A stretch of DNA of 64,000 nucleotides, from positions 1-64,000 of the forward strand of contig NZ_JBHULV010000017.1 in the NCBI RefSeq assembly GCF_042684645.1. Direction: 5' to 3'. Origin of the DNA: Pseudopedobacter alpinus (GTDB taxonomy: Bacteria > Bacteroidota > Bacteroidia > Sphingobacteriales > Sphingobacteriaceae). The position numbers were made by a program, and so were the translations under genes. The number at the start of each line of letters is the position of its first letter. Within the stretch, counting starts at the first letter, position 1. The notes under the pieces were generated by a model, which was not told the DNA's origin, searched no databases, and was given only the letters and a program-made list of their open reading frames with translations. Shown in pieces: positions 36,536-46,900 of this stretch.

Positions 36536-36608
36536 GATTCCTTAGCTCAGCTGGTAGAGCATTACACTTTTAATGTAGTGGTCCTGGGTTCGAATCCCAG
36601 AGGGATCA
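36536..36608 (+). tRNA. tRNA-Lys (anticodon TTT), copy 2
   Basis: Identical over all 73 bases to copy 1, plus one flanking base on the left and one on the right. Unlike copy 1 the next bases are CAA, so the CCA end is not encoded and must be added by nucleotidyltransferase. The two copies are 129 bases apart. Confidence 0.97.
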
Positions 36609-36633
36609 CAATAGATGATGATTAAATACAACG

Positions 36634-36664
36634 AAAAAGCCACCCAAAAGGTGGCTTTTTTTGT
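36634..36664 (+). terminator. terminator after tRNA-Lys copy 2
   Basis: AAAAAGCCACC and GGTGGCTTTTTTT form an 11-pair stem with a five-base loop and a T run. Confidence 0.85.
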
Positions 36665-36701
36665 TTAAAAGAAATTGAAAACTTTTAGAAAGGTTTTTTA
36701 A

Positions 36702-36779
36702 AATGAATAACCAATTGATACCTTACCAGAATCGTTTTTTAAATTATTGCCCGTACTCAAAACACGGATCAAGCGTAAA
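36702..36779 (-). pseudogene. carboxy-terminal remnant of an outer-membrane protein
   Basis: On the minus strand, upstream-open codons read IRVLSTGNNLKNDSGKVSIG followed by YSF and a TAA stop. The alternating pattern and final Phe are those of the last strand of an outer-membrane barrel. Nothing protein-like precedes it within about 15 further codons and the GH2 gene begins soon after, so I take it as the leftover end of a gene lost at this boundary. The stretch is short and chance remains possible. Confidence 0.45.
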
Positions 36780-36850
36780 ATCCTGCTCAAGTTGTTTATC
36801 AATAAACAGACCTCTCCGCCATTTCAATATTTATAAATTCACAAAATATA

Positions 36851-39349
36851 TCAAAGCAATTTTATCTTTATACTAGCTTGGTTTAACCATGGTGCGGTAA
36901 AACGTACATCTATTTCTTCGCCTGGTTTTCCATTAGTCTGTATATAAACAATCATTTTACCATGATAAACACGTAGTTTATGATCTCTATAGTCGGCCAT
37001 ATCTGAATTATTTCCTGCTTCCATACCCAGTAAACGAGCATTTCCAACAATCTCACAGGTAACTTCATCGTCTGCCAAAACTACAGGAATGCCATCTTCG
37101 TCAACGATTTGAAGCTCTAACTGTGCCACACCATCTTTAGCCTTTAGCTGTAATTCATCACCTTGTGCTATTTTAATAGCCTGTTGTCTTTTGCTAGACT
37201 GTATATGGTGGCGAACTATTTCTTTCCCGTCTTTATTCATCCCCACAACTTCAAGTTTGCCTGCCGCGTATGGTATATCCCAGTAAATGATGCCATTTTT
37301 TTGATCATAAGGTTTAGTTTGACCTACAATTTCACCATTAAGCTCTAGTCTTGCTGTTTCTGCATTTGTATAACAAACTATCCTAATCAGCTGACCATTT
37401 CTATAGTTCCAAATTGGCCATGCATCCATAGAAGGTGCACTTTCTTTTTGCTGGCCTTGTTCTGCTTCTAAAACAGACCATACATCTGTTGCAACAGCCC
37501 CTGTTGTAAGTGGGTAGCTTCCCAAATAAGCGATAGGTTTATCTAACCAAAGCGATTGACGGAAATAGCCACGTGGTTTAATAAACCCTGCAAAATCTAA
37601 AAGTCCCGAATAAAAGCCACGTGATGGCCAACGTCCTGATTCGCCCAGGTAGTCTATGCCCGTCCACAGAAATTGTCCAAAAATATGTTCATTTTCACTT
37701 ACTGCTTTCCATGCACTAAAGTCATGGCGGTTTTCACTACCGAAAATAACACGTTTTGGGTATTTTTTATGATCCTGCTGATAGCGGCTTTCTGTATAGT
37801 TATATCCTGCAATATCTAAAGCGTCTGGATATTCGGTTTCATTAGACATGGCAACACCAGCCAAACCAGCAGTTACTGGCCTACTTGTATCGTATTTTCT
37901 AACTACAGCAGCTAATTTTTTGGCAATATCGCCTAAGCGCTCAGCATTAGGAGCATCCTTTTTATATCCTCCAAATATAGGCTGGGTAAAGCCACCTTCT
38001 TTGCTGCCTGCAAGTACCGGATGCGAATATGGATCGTTAGGATAATCAACTTCATTACCGATGCTCCATGCGAATATTGAAATATGATTGCGATCTCTTT
38101 TAACCATGTCTGCAAGATCTCTTTCGCCCCATTCCTTAAAAAAATCGTATGATCCCTGGAAACCTGGAGTTCCCACATTCCACCCCTCAATCCATTTACG
38201 TTTGGCAAATTCCCATTCATCAAATGCTTCATTCATTACCAAAATACCCAATTCATCACATAGTTCATATAAAGAAGTAGCTTGAGGGTTATGGCTTGTT
38301 CTGATGGCATTAACTCCAAGAGATTTTAACGTCAACAATCTACGACGCCACACTTCTGGATACATCTCTGCTCCCAAAACTCCTGAATCATGATGCAGGC
38401 AGACTCCTTTAACTTTCATCTGCTTTCCATTAAGTGAAAAACCGCTATCTGCATTAAAGCTAATACTTCTGAAACCTGTTGTTACGGTAGATTGATCGAT
38501 GATTTTTTTGTCTTCATATACAGTGGTACGCAGTAGGTAAAGGTTAGGGCGATCCACACTCCATAACTTTGGATTGTTTACAGTAAGGTCTGTTCTGATT
38601 TGATTCTTAGCGCCTGATGGGATGTTAAGCTGATTACTTTTTTTTGCTACCACCACACCTTCTTTATCCATAAGTTCTTGAATTATGGAAAGCTTGGCAT
38701 TCTTCGGTAAATCATTTTTTAGCTCGGTTTGCACATGGAGCACTCCTGTATTGCCTTTTAATTCTGGATAAGCGTATACACCCCATTGCTCTAAGTGAAT
38801 TGGATTAGCTTTTACCAACCACACATCTCGGTAAATTCCAGAGCCAGTATACCAGCGAGAGTCGGCATCCTGGGTATGGTCTACCCTAACTACAATCTGA
38901 TTTTCTTCCCCAAACTTAACAAAAGGTGTAATCTCGTAACTAAAAGAAATATAGCCATTAGGTCGTTTGCCCAAAGATTGCCCATTAACGAAAACCTCAC
39001 TACGGTTGTATATCCCCTCAAAATAGAGGTATATTTTTTTTCCTTGATCATTATTTGGTATCATTAATTTTTTTTGATACCAGCCCAAGCCACCAGGAAG
39101 ATAACCCGATGCACTCGCCAATGAAGGGCTCAAAGGCTGTTTAACGCTCCAATCATGAGGTAATTGAACCCGCCTCCAAGATCTGTCATTATCTTTAAAG
39201 GATATTTTTTCATCAATGGCACCTAAATGGAAACGCCAATTATCATTTATCTTTTCAGCCAAGCCAAATCCTGGCTGACTAAAAAGATTAAAACTGTTCA
39301 ACAAATTCAGCGCAAGTACAAGTATAGTGTATTTCGTCAATCGCAACAT
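36851..39349 (-). CDS. GH2 beta-galactosidase-like enzyme with DUF4982
   Basis: This 832-residue secreted glycoside hydrolase family 2 enzyme has a signal peptide, a sugar-binding jelly roll (about 35-185), an immunoglobulin-like domain, a TIM barrel (about 300-600) and carboxy-terminal DUF4982 and Ig-like domains. The acid/base glutamate is Glu433 in AWSIGNEVDYP, and the nucleophile is Glu539 in IFGSENRHDF. Such proteins remove terminal beta-linked sugars, usually galactose; beta-glucuronidase and related activities cannot be excluded. It is the last gene of the PUL transcript, 14 bases after the GH43 gene, and no terminator hairpin was seen after it. Confidence 0.92.
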   Translation of the reverse strand: MLRLTKYTILVLALNLLNSFNLFSQPGFGLAEKINDNWRFHLGAIDEKISFKDNDRSWRRVQLPHDWSVKQPLSPSLASASGYLPGGLGWYQKKLMIPNNDQGKKIYLYFEGIYNRSEVFVNGQSLGKRPNGYISFSYEITPFVKFGEENQIVVRVDHTQDADSRWYTGSGIYRDVWLVKANPIHLEQWGVYAYPELKGNTGVLHVQTELKNDLPKNAKLSIIQELMDKEGVVVAKKSNQLNIPSGAKNQIRTDLTVNNPKLWSVDRPNLYLLRTTVYEDKKIIDQSTVTTGFRSISFNADSGFSLNGKQMKVKGVCLHHDSGVLGAEMYPEVWRRRLLTLKSLGVNAIRTSHNPQATSLYELCDELGILVMNEAFDEWEFAKRKWIEGWNVGTPGFQGSYDFFKEWGERDLADMVKRDRNHISIFAWSIGNEVDYPNDPYSHPVLAGSKEGGFTQPIFGGYKKDAPNAERLGDIAKKLAAVVRKYDTSRPVTAGLAGVAMSNETEYPDALDIAGYNYTESRYQQDHKKYPKRVIFGSENRHDFSAWKAVSENEHIFGQFLWTGIDYLGESGRWPSRGFYSGLLDFAGFIKPRGYFRQSLWLDKPIAYLGSYPLTTGAVATDVWSVLEAEQGQQKESAPSMDAWPIWNYRNGQLIRIVCYTNAETARLELNGEIVGQTKPYDQKNGIIYWDIPYAAGKLEVVGMNKDGKEIVRHHIQSSKRQQAIKIAQGDELQLKAKDGVAQLELQIVDEDGIPVVLADDEVTCEIVGNARLLGMEAGNNSDMADYRDHKLRVYHGKMIVYIQTNGKPGEEIDVRFTAPWLNQASIKIKLL

Positions 39350-39363
39350 AGGGATAAGTATTA

Positions 39364-41286
39364 TTAATTGGTAGGCTTTACTGGTATGATATTTCCTTCA
39401 GCATCAAAAAACAGCTGATCTATGCAAACCTCGCGGTTAAAACCAGCTGCATCGCCCATATTTAGGCCATTAGGATAATTAAATCTATGGTAAACGATGT
39501 ACCATTCATCTTTTCCTGGGATTTGTAATACTGAATTATGTCCTGTTCCGTAAATGCCCTGACTAGGATCTTTTTGAAGAATTAAATTATTTTCAGCGAT
39601 TGTAATCTGTCCTGTTGGCGAATTGGATGTGCCATAGCGAACTCTATAGTTTTGGCTGCGGGTATCATCTTCAGACCAAAGGAAATAATAAATTCCATTT
39701 CTATAAAACACATAACAGCCTTCTCTAAATGTTTTATCCGTATTTAAAACCTTGGTAGTATTTGGTTTTATAGAGATCATATCCTTATTTAGCTCTGCAA
39801 CAGCTAAATAGCCATTACCCCAATAAAGATAACTTTTACCATTTTTTGGATCGGTAAATACGGCTGGGTCAATTTCCTGTCCGCCTTTTACGCCAACCGG
39901 TTTAAAGTTTACCAATGGTTTGCCCGAATCTACAAATGGCCCAACTGGGTCATCGGCTACTGCAACCCCAATTTTTTGAGCGGCCGTAAAGTAAAAGAAA
40001 TATTTATAGGCACCCTTACTTTTTTTTTCGAAGATGGTTGGTGCCCATGCATTTCGATCTGCCCAACTTACATCTTTCTTGAGGTCTAGTATTACGCCTT
40101 CATCTTTCCAAGTAGTAAGGTCTGTAGAAGAAAAAGTCTTGAAATAGTAACCTCCCCATCCATCAAAACCATCGCTGGTAGGATAGATATAATATTTTTT
40201 TGTTTTATTGGAATACAGCACATCAGGATCTGCATAAAAACCGTCTAAAATAGGATTTTTTCTCAATGTTAGCTGCATACCTACTGGTGTACCCCAACGA
40301 GCAGTAAGCGCTTTAAGCTCATTACGAGAAATAGGAATAATTGTTCCGTGGCGTGGGTGGAAATCCATTTTAACCTCGTGGTCTATCACCTTAAATTTAT
40401 CTAGGTCAACACTTTCGCAAAATTGATATTTTCCTTTTCCATATACATCGTACATCAGGATATACTTATCAGAATTGTTTAGTTTGAAAACACTAGAACC
40501 TTCTACAGCATCTCTGGTTTGCTGTTTGTAACCAGGTTGTTCTATCCATATCCCTGAAGTTAATGAATCTGTAATTGCAAGTTTAATTCCATTTCCATTT
40601 CCTTCTGTTTTATAGAAGAGATAAAATAGACCATTTTTGTTAATGATGTCTCCATCTATGCAAGATTTACCATTTTTCGGATTAAAAAGCACTACAGGTT
40701 CAGTTTCAAAGTCGGTAAAATCTTTATTTACGTAAGCGTAATAAATGATATCTGGCCCACCAGCATGTTGCAGAGACCAATAAACCATGTATTTACCTTT
40801 TGCAGGGTCGTATATCGTTTGCGGTGCCCATACTCTCTTCAAATCCTTGTGGCCTTTAAACCTTGTTTGGATATTAATAACGGTGTGTTTCCAATTGATC
40901 AGATCATCAGATTTCATCAGTACCATGGCTCGATTTGAATCCCAGCCTTTTGAAGAGGTCATGTCTGTTACCACCATATAAAATGAACGTCCATCTTCAG
41001 AACGAAGAATGTGCGGATCTCTTACTCCCCCGGTTGAACTGATGATTTTAGAATCCAAGATGGGTTCATTATTGTTTAGTGCCCTGTAGTTATACCCATC
41101 GGTAGAAATAGCGAAACAAATTGCCTCATCACTAATTTTGTTACCTTTAAAATAAGTGAACAAATAGCCTGCAAAATCTTTATCTGCAGGTCCAGATTTG
41201 TATGATTGACTAAACAGGTTTGCTGTAAAAGTAAGTTGTAGGATAAAGATAAGGATCAGTCGGAGACAGCGAATTCTATTCATCAT
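39364..41286 (-). CDS. two-domain GH43 enzyme (arabinosidase/xylosidase type)
   Basis: This 640-residue secreted protein contains two five-bladed GH43-like propellers in tandem. The first (about 38-325) shows Asp90 in GVRDPH, Asp211 or Asp213 in CIDGDII and Glu262 in DAVEGSS. The second (about 340-635) shows Asp353 in FYADPDV, Asp473 in EIDPAVF and Glu522 in REGCYVFY. Each set corresponds to the base, pKa modulator and acid of GH43, so both sites look capable of catalysis. Usual substrates are alpha-L-arabinofuranosides or beta-xylosides. It is followed by the GH2 gene and preceded by a hairpin that separates it from the DUF3823 gene. Confidence 0.88.
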   Translation of the reverse strand: MMNRIRCLRLILIFILQLTFTANLFSQSYKSGPADKDFAGYLFTYFKGNKISDEAICFAISTDGYNYRALNNNEPILDSKIISSTGGVRDPHILRSEDGRSFYMVVTDMTSSKGWDSNRAMVLMKSDDLINWKHTVINIQTRFKGHKDLKRVWAPQTIYDPAKGKYMVYWSLQHAGGPDIIYYAYVNKDFTDFETEPVVLFNPKNGKSCIDGDIINKNGLFYLFYKTEGNGNGIKLAITDSLTSGIWIEQPGYKQQTRDAVEGSSVFKLNNSDKYILMYDVYGKGKYQFCESVDLDKFKVIDHEVKMDFHPRHGTIIPISRNELKALTARWGTPVGMQLTLRKNPILDGFYADPDVLYSNKTKKYYIYPTSDGFDGWGGYYFKTFSSTDLTTWKDEGVILDLKKDVSWADRNAWAPTIFEKKSKGAYKYFFYFTAAQKIGVAVADDPVGPFVDSGKPLVNFKPVGVKGGQEIDPAVFTDPKNGKSYLYWGNGYLAVAELNKDMISIKPNTTKVLNTDKTFREGCYVFYRNGIYYFLWSEDDTRSQNYRVRYGTSNSPTGQITIAENNLILQKDPSQGIYGTGHNSVLQIPGKDEWYIVYHRFNYPNGLNMGDAAGFNREVCIDQLFFDAEGNIIPVKPTN

Positions 41287-41324
41287 TAGCTAATTGTTCT
41301 TCTTTGGAATTATTATTTTAATTA

Positions 41325-41355
41325 GGGATGGAAGACTATATAGTCCATCCATCCC
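41325..41355 (-). promoter_or_regulatory. intercistronic hairpin between DUF3823 and GH43 genes
   Basis: GGGATGGA (41325-41332) pairs with TCCATCCC (41348-41355), and the interior GACTATATAGTC is itself palindromic. On the minus strand it lies 12 bases after the DUF3823 stop and is followed by TAATTAAAAT, not a strong T run. It may protect or partly terminate the susCD message. Confidence 0.6.
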
Positions 41356-41366
41356 AAAAATTTCAT

Positions 41367-42059
41367 TTATTTTAAAGCTATTTTTTGTACTGGTGTATAA
41401 TTGTACTCTCCAGAAACGGTTGATTTAATACCTATTCTAGCAAATACGAAATCTAGGTTTTTTAGTTCATCAGGGACATCAGTTGTAACTGAGTTTTGAC
41501 TACCAAATACTATCGTTGATGTATTAACATTTACAATAACCTGACCTCTTCCTGCAGCTTGAGGGATGTGATCCATAAGTATCGAGCGACTTAGGATAAC
41601 AATTACGCGATCTAAGTTTGCAGTTGGTACAATTTTGTCAACTACAAAACGAGCAGAAATCGTATTGCCAGACTTGGTGTAGGTATCGTTTGTTAAATTA
41701 AAATATGGGGTAACGGGTACATCAATAGCAGTGTTGCCATTTACATTTACAGTGATAGTATCGGTAGCTTGTTGCAACCATGGGGCATTACCTCTTCTGG
41801 TTAATTTATATTTACCATCAAATAATTTGGCAGCAAATGTTCCGTCCTGACTCAAAGATAAAACAATAGGTGATCTTAGTGCAAAACCGTCTTGCCAAAG
41901 TTCTAAAACTGGTCCGTTGTTACGTACATTTACCGCATTTCCTACGTAAACAACTTTTCCAGAAAGGGTTGATTCTGGAGGGGTAAAATTATCATATTCG
42001 CAAGATGACAGTAACGTACTGGCGGTGGCTATTATTAAGATTATAAATTTGATTTTCAT
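41367..42059 (-). CDS. DUF3823 surface lipoprotein
   Basis: This 230-residue lipoprotein has Cys20 in its lipobox (LLSSCEYD) and the DUF3823 fold: an amino-terminal domain starting STLSGKVVYVGNA with the NVRNNGPVLELWQDGF motif, and a second domain with VDKIVPTANLDRVIVILS. DUF3823 genes nearly always sit directly after susD, and the proteins are presumed to be surface glycan-binding partners. It is 12 bases after susD. Confidence 0.9.
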   Translation of the reverse strand: MKIKFIILIIATASTLLSSCEYDNFTPPESTLSGKVVYVGNAVNVRNNGPVLELWQDGFALRSPIVLSLSQDGTFAAKLFDGKYKLTRRGNAPWLQQATDTITVNVNGNTAIDVPVTPYFNLTNDTYTKSGNTISARFVVDKIVPTANLDRVIVILSRSILMDHIPQAAGRGQVIVNVNTSTIVFGSQNSVTTDVPDELKNLDFVFARIGIKSTVSGEYNYTPVQKIALK

Positions 42060-42071
42060 GATACAATAAAA

Positions 42072-43904
42072 TTAATGGAATGGATTTCTAACAATTTTTG
42101 GATTGTTGTTCAAAACATTTTGATCAATGGATGAATAATAGTTTGCAAGACGGAAAAATCTGGCTCGACGGAAACGGTTTGGCCTAACCCGTTCGTAAAT
42201 ATACTTTCCATTATCTGGATGTCCTGGTCTTACTGCCCTGTAGCCGTAAAGCCCTCTAACAACTGCATTCGCATCATTTTCAGAACCATCCCAAACGATA
42301 TGAGCAATACGCCATCTTTTTAAATCAAAATAACGGTGATCTTCGAAGGCCAGTTCTATACGACGTTCGTTACGGATAATATCTGTGGTCAACGCGTTTA
42401 GACTATTAGCGGAAAATCCTGCTCGTTCCCTAATCGAATTCACATATCCAAGCGCTTCTGGTCTGTTCAATTCGAAAGCTGCCTCGGCTGCATTGAGATA
42501 AATTTCTCCGAGGCGAAACCATGGCCACCAGTTTGAAGCACTCGTACCTCTTGTACTTGCAGCAGAAGCATCACTAACAAATTTGCGGAGGTAAAACCCA
42601 GTGTTACTTACATCCATGGCGTCATTTTGTGGCCCATCAAACCCTGTCCAAACCTGACCATCAGTATAATTTCTTCCTAATTCTGGTGAAGTAGTGAGTT
42701 GATAAGCACCATTGTTCCACACAGCAACTCCTGCTTGTATTCTTACAGGGTTGTTTCTAAATGTTGATCCTGGATAAATTACTGTACCATATAACCTTGC
42801 ATCTCTACCTGTAAAAATATCTCCTATACCGCTATAAGCGATGTAATTTCCAGATGCATCACGGTCGCGAATAGTTCCTTTAGAGCCATCTAAATAATTA
42901 AAACTTTCAACAAAACTTAAAGAAGGCGAAATGGAAGATGACGATTCGTTATCTTCAGTCATGCTTTTGATGATGTTATCGTAAGCAAAACGGTGAACTT
43001 TAGTACCAACAGCATAATCTTTTGCAAAAATAACTTCATTTCCAGTCTTTCTGTTTAACATATCGTAAAAATTAGCCCCCTTATCTGGATTACTGTTGTA
43101 AAGTGAATAAGGACCTGCAATTATCTCTTGTGAGGCTGCTAACGATTTGTTATAGTAATTACTTGCCATTGATACTGGAATCCCTACTTCTCCACCAGGT
43201 GTTGATATTGGAGTAGCCATTAAACTGTTGTATTTAGCCAATGAACCCGCATACAGCATTGCCCTACTTTCAAGTGCTAGTGCTGCATATTTATTGGCTC
43301 TTGTTTTACTACTGTTATTTACAGCCAAATCTTCTTTAATAGCCTCTAATTCGCTATAGATAAAGTCATAAACTTCGTGTTCTTTAGATCTTGGAACTTG
43401 AAGTGGCGTGGGATCTCCGCTAAAATCATAGATCATTTGGGATTGTATAATTGGAATTCCACCCATGCGTTTAACCATTTCAAAATAGACAAATGCTCTA
43501 AAAAATCTTAATTCGGCCCTGAAAAGATTTTTTTGTGCAGTAGTTAAGGTAATACTTTGCGTTTCTAAATTTTCTAAAGACAGGTTAATGTCTCTAATAA
43601 AACCATAATCCCAATAACGTCCGTAATCATCGCCAAACTGGAAATCATTTCTCCAATTTTGATCGCGATGGCCAGACCACATGGCATCATCCAACTCGGT
43701 CATGCCGCCAGTGTTAAAAACACCATGCAAAGTTGGCAGCCTGTTATAATAGTTTGCCAATAATGAGGTGATAAGTTTTGGATCGTTCCATAATTGCTCA
43801 TCGGTAATGGTAGTTTTTGGATCGCGTTGGAACCATTCGTCATGCTTACAGCTATTCATGCATAGACATGATAACAAAGCAATAGTTATATATAATTTTT
43901 TCAT
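42072..43904 (-). CDS. SusD/RagB-family glycan-binding lipoprotein
   Basis: This 610-residue outer-membrane lipoprotein has lipobox Cys19 (CMNSCKHDEW) and the TPR-rich SusD fold. Typical segments are DEQLWNDPKLITSLL in the SusD-like amino-terminal domain, FRAELRFFRAFVYFEMVKR, and the carboxy-terminal WWPWFRLGEIYLNAAEAAFE with RNERRIELAFEDHRYFDLKRW. It acts as the lid of the SusC transporter, capturing oligosaccharides at the surface. It follows susC by 14 bases. Confidence 0.96.
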   Translation of the reverse strand: MKKLYITIALLSCLCMNSCKHDEWFQRDPKTTITDEQLWNDPKLITSLLANYYNRLPTLHGVFNTGGMTELDDAMWSGHRDQNWRNDFQFGDDYGRYWDYGFIRDINLSLENLETQSITLTTAQKNLFRAELRFFRAFVYFEMVKRMGGIPIIQSQMIYDFSGDPTPLQVPRSKEHEVYDFIYSELEAIKEDLAVNNSSKTRANKYAALALESRAMLYAGSLAKYNSLMATPISTPGGEVGIPVSMASNYYNKSLAASQEIIAGPYSLYNSNPDKGANFYDMLNRKTGNEVIFAKDYAVGTKVHRFAYDNIIKSMTEDNESSSSISPSLSFVESFNYLDGSKGTIRDRDASGNYIAYSGIGDIFTGRDARLYGTVIYPGSTFRNNPVRIQAGVAVWNNGAYQLTTSPELGRNYTDGQVWTGFDGPQNDAMDVSNTGFYLRKFVSDASAASTRGTSASNWWPWFRLGEIYLNAAEAAFELNRPEALGYVNSIRERAGFSANSLNALTTDIIRNERRIELAFEDHRYFDLKRWRIAHIVWDGSENDANAVVRGLYGYRAVRPGHPDNGKYIYERVRPNRFRRARFFRLANYYSSIDQNVLNNNPKIVRNPFH

Positions 43905-43918
43905 TATTTCTCGGTTTG

Positions 43919-46900
43919 TTAAAAGGTTACATTAAAACCAGCCATAAAAACTTTTTGCTGAGGATAGACAACGGCTGCAGGTGCAGAGATTTCTGGATCA
44001 ATTTGGAAACCTTTTACGTTATCAAATGAGAACAGATTTGATCCGTTGACATAAAGCCTAATTTTTTGCGCTCCAATTTTCTGCGATATTTTTTGATTTA
44101 AACTGTAGGCCAGTTCCAGATTTCGTACACGTAGGTACCTTACGTTGGTTAACCAGAAATCACTGTTTCTGCTATTAGGACCAGTATTACCATTACGTAT
44201 GGCTGGATAATAACCTGGAATCCACTCACTGTTTGGATTATAAGGATCAGCACGGTGCCACCTGTCTTCTAGTAAGTAAGCTGGTGAGTTTCCACCGCCA
44301 TGGAAAGCATTTCTCAACTCATAATCTTGATTCCATGACTGCATTGCACCACCTGCGAAATCGATATTAAGGTCTATCCCTTTGTAATTCAATCCAATTC
44401 GGCCCCCGAAAGACATCATTGGTGCCCAACCTGTAGGATAACCAATTGGGCGTTGATCCATGTCATTAATCACGCCATCGCCATTTACATCTTCGTAAAT
44501 TAAATCACCAGGTAATTGGTTCCTGTTGTTAGCTCCATCATTGTTAATAGGGTGGTTACGAATCTGTTCTTCCGATTCAAAACGCCCTGCAACTTGATAG
44601 CCCCACCAAACGCCTCCCCAGCGTTCTTCGGCCGAACTTCTATATTCATTCCACGAGTTAGAAAAACGAGGCTTATAGCTTTCTAGATTTTTGAACCTAG
44701 AGTAGGTAAAGTTACCGCTTACCACATAGTTAAGTTCTCCAACTTTATCAGAATAAGTAATTATACCCTCTACGCCATAATAGCCGTTTTTGTTAAGGTT
44801 TTCTCGAGGAAGCCCATATCCGATCTCACTTGGAAGCAAAACATCATAGCGTTGCGCAGGAATACCTGTGCGTATGATCTGAAACGCATCAGCTGTTAAT
44901 GTTAATTTGTTTTTAAAAAAAGCTGCATCAATACCTATGTTGTAACTTGTATTTTTCACCCAAGAAAGGTTTCTAACAGGGATAGCTTTTGGCTGGATCC
45001 CTTGATATAAAGTACCGTCTAAAACAGCATTTCCAACCCCAAAATTATATCCAGCAAGGTAGTCATGCATAACAACACCTTCTTCCAAACCTGTTTGACC
45101 AACGGATACTCTTAGTTTTAGATCATTAACAACCCCTTTAATTGACTTGAAGAATGATTCATCCGAGATCCTCCATCCCAAACTTGCGCCTGGAAAAAGA
45201 CCCCATTCTTTACCTTCATAATAAAGATAAGAACCATCATATCGACCAAGAATTTCGAGTAAGTATTTACCCTTATAGTTATAGTTAAAACGGCCAATGT
45301 ATCCAGCTCTTGCTTCATAAGACCAGTCGTCACCAACATCATTTAGGTTGGCAATTCCTCTAATCAATGGTATATAATTATTTGTAGGATTAGCACCTAA
45401 AGATGTGTACGTTCTGTCCCAGTCCGATCGCTCATAACCAGCCATCACGGAAAAATCATGATCGCCAATTTGCTTAACATAGTCTACTTGAAACTGGGCG
45501 AATCTGGAAACGGCTAAACGGTCGGTTTTGTACCGCCAACCTGCATCACTACCACCAGTGCGTTTATAGTTATTGTTTTCGAACCTATAAACATCATAAG
45601 TATATTGAAAACCATCGAACTTGTTGTTTGTGTAGTTGTAAGAAACTGTAGCTTTTGCCGATAATCCGAACTTGGTTTTGTAAGCGGTATTAAGGTTCAC
45701 GTTCCCGCTAAGGTAATTGTTATCTTTATAACCAACAATATCTCTAGCAAATAGTGCTGGATTGTATGCGACATCATTTACATGCTGCGGATATTCTGGA
45801 TTGCCATTTGCGTAAGGCGACACGGTTGGACGGTTTCTAAAAATCGCCAAAATTGAAGAAAAGTAACCATCACCACCTGGCAAACCTACGTCTCTTGTTG
45901 CTTCTTGTCTTCCAGAAATCTGGGTCCCAACGGTTAAGCCTTCCAAAATGGTGGCTTCTAGGTTGGCCTGTAAGTTGGTGCGTTTATAAGAAAAATCCTT
46001 AATCATCGCTTCTTGGTCAAGATGGCCAACAGATAAGAAATAATTCGATTTTTTTGCACCTCCAGTAATGTTTGCATTAAGGTAGCGCTGTGGAATGTTA
46101 TCACGAATTACCATATCCTTATAATCATAGCTCTGATACCCTGGTTCGGTTCCTGCTTGCCATTTATTAAGTTCCTCTGGTGTATAAACCGAGATTGGAT
46201 TTCTGTTCTCGTTCTGAGCGGCTTCTACTTGACCTTTAGTGTACTGCGCTGCATTAGCCATTGTTGGGAAACGAGAAAGATTTTGCCAGCCTTGATAACC
46301 ATTGATATTTATTTTTGCAACCTCATCCTTACTTCCTTTTTTAGTGGTAATTAACACTACCCCTCTTGCTGCACGAAAACCATATACGGCTGCTGCGGCA
46401 TCTTTAAGTATAGAAATACTTTCGATATCTTCTAGGTTCAATGCGTTAAAAATATCAGCACCAGAAGCATTTTGGGTACCTACCCAGTCTGTTCCTGTTT
46501 GGCCTCCGTACGCTACTCCATCAATTACATACAATGGATTTCCCATGTTACGAATTTCTAAGGCAGCCCCCCTTCCTGGTCGACCGTCTTGCGCACGTAC
46601 AGAAATACCCTGTACTTTACCTGAAAGTGCGCCAGCAGCTGTTGTAGAAGATGTACGTACAATCTCTTCCGACTTAATACTGCTTACTGCTCCAGTAATG
46701 TTACGTTTAGTCTGTTTTCCATAGGCAACTATCACTATTTCATCTAGATTTTGATCATTAATTTCTAAATAAATAGTCAGGTCTGATTTGTCGCCGATTG
46801 ATATGCGTTGGTTTTTAAAACCAATATAACTTACAATTAGAACAGACTTACTGGCTGTAAGTTGGAAGCGGCCTTGTTCATTGGTACTAGTGATTTCAGC

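Noticed and set aside
36406..36609. tRNA-Lys repeat as proof of an integrated phage or ICE
   Set aside because: No integrase, relaxase or phage gene is present in the window and no third attachment-site copy was seen; kept only as a possibility.
45118..46724. Opposite-strand and alternate-frame open frames inside susC
   Set aside because: They are shadows of a strongly supported 1042-residue SusC frame.
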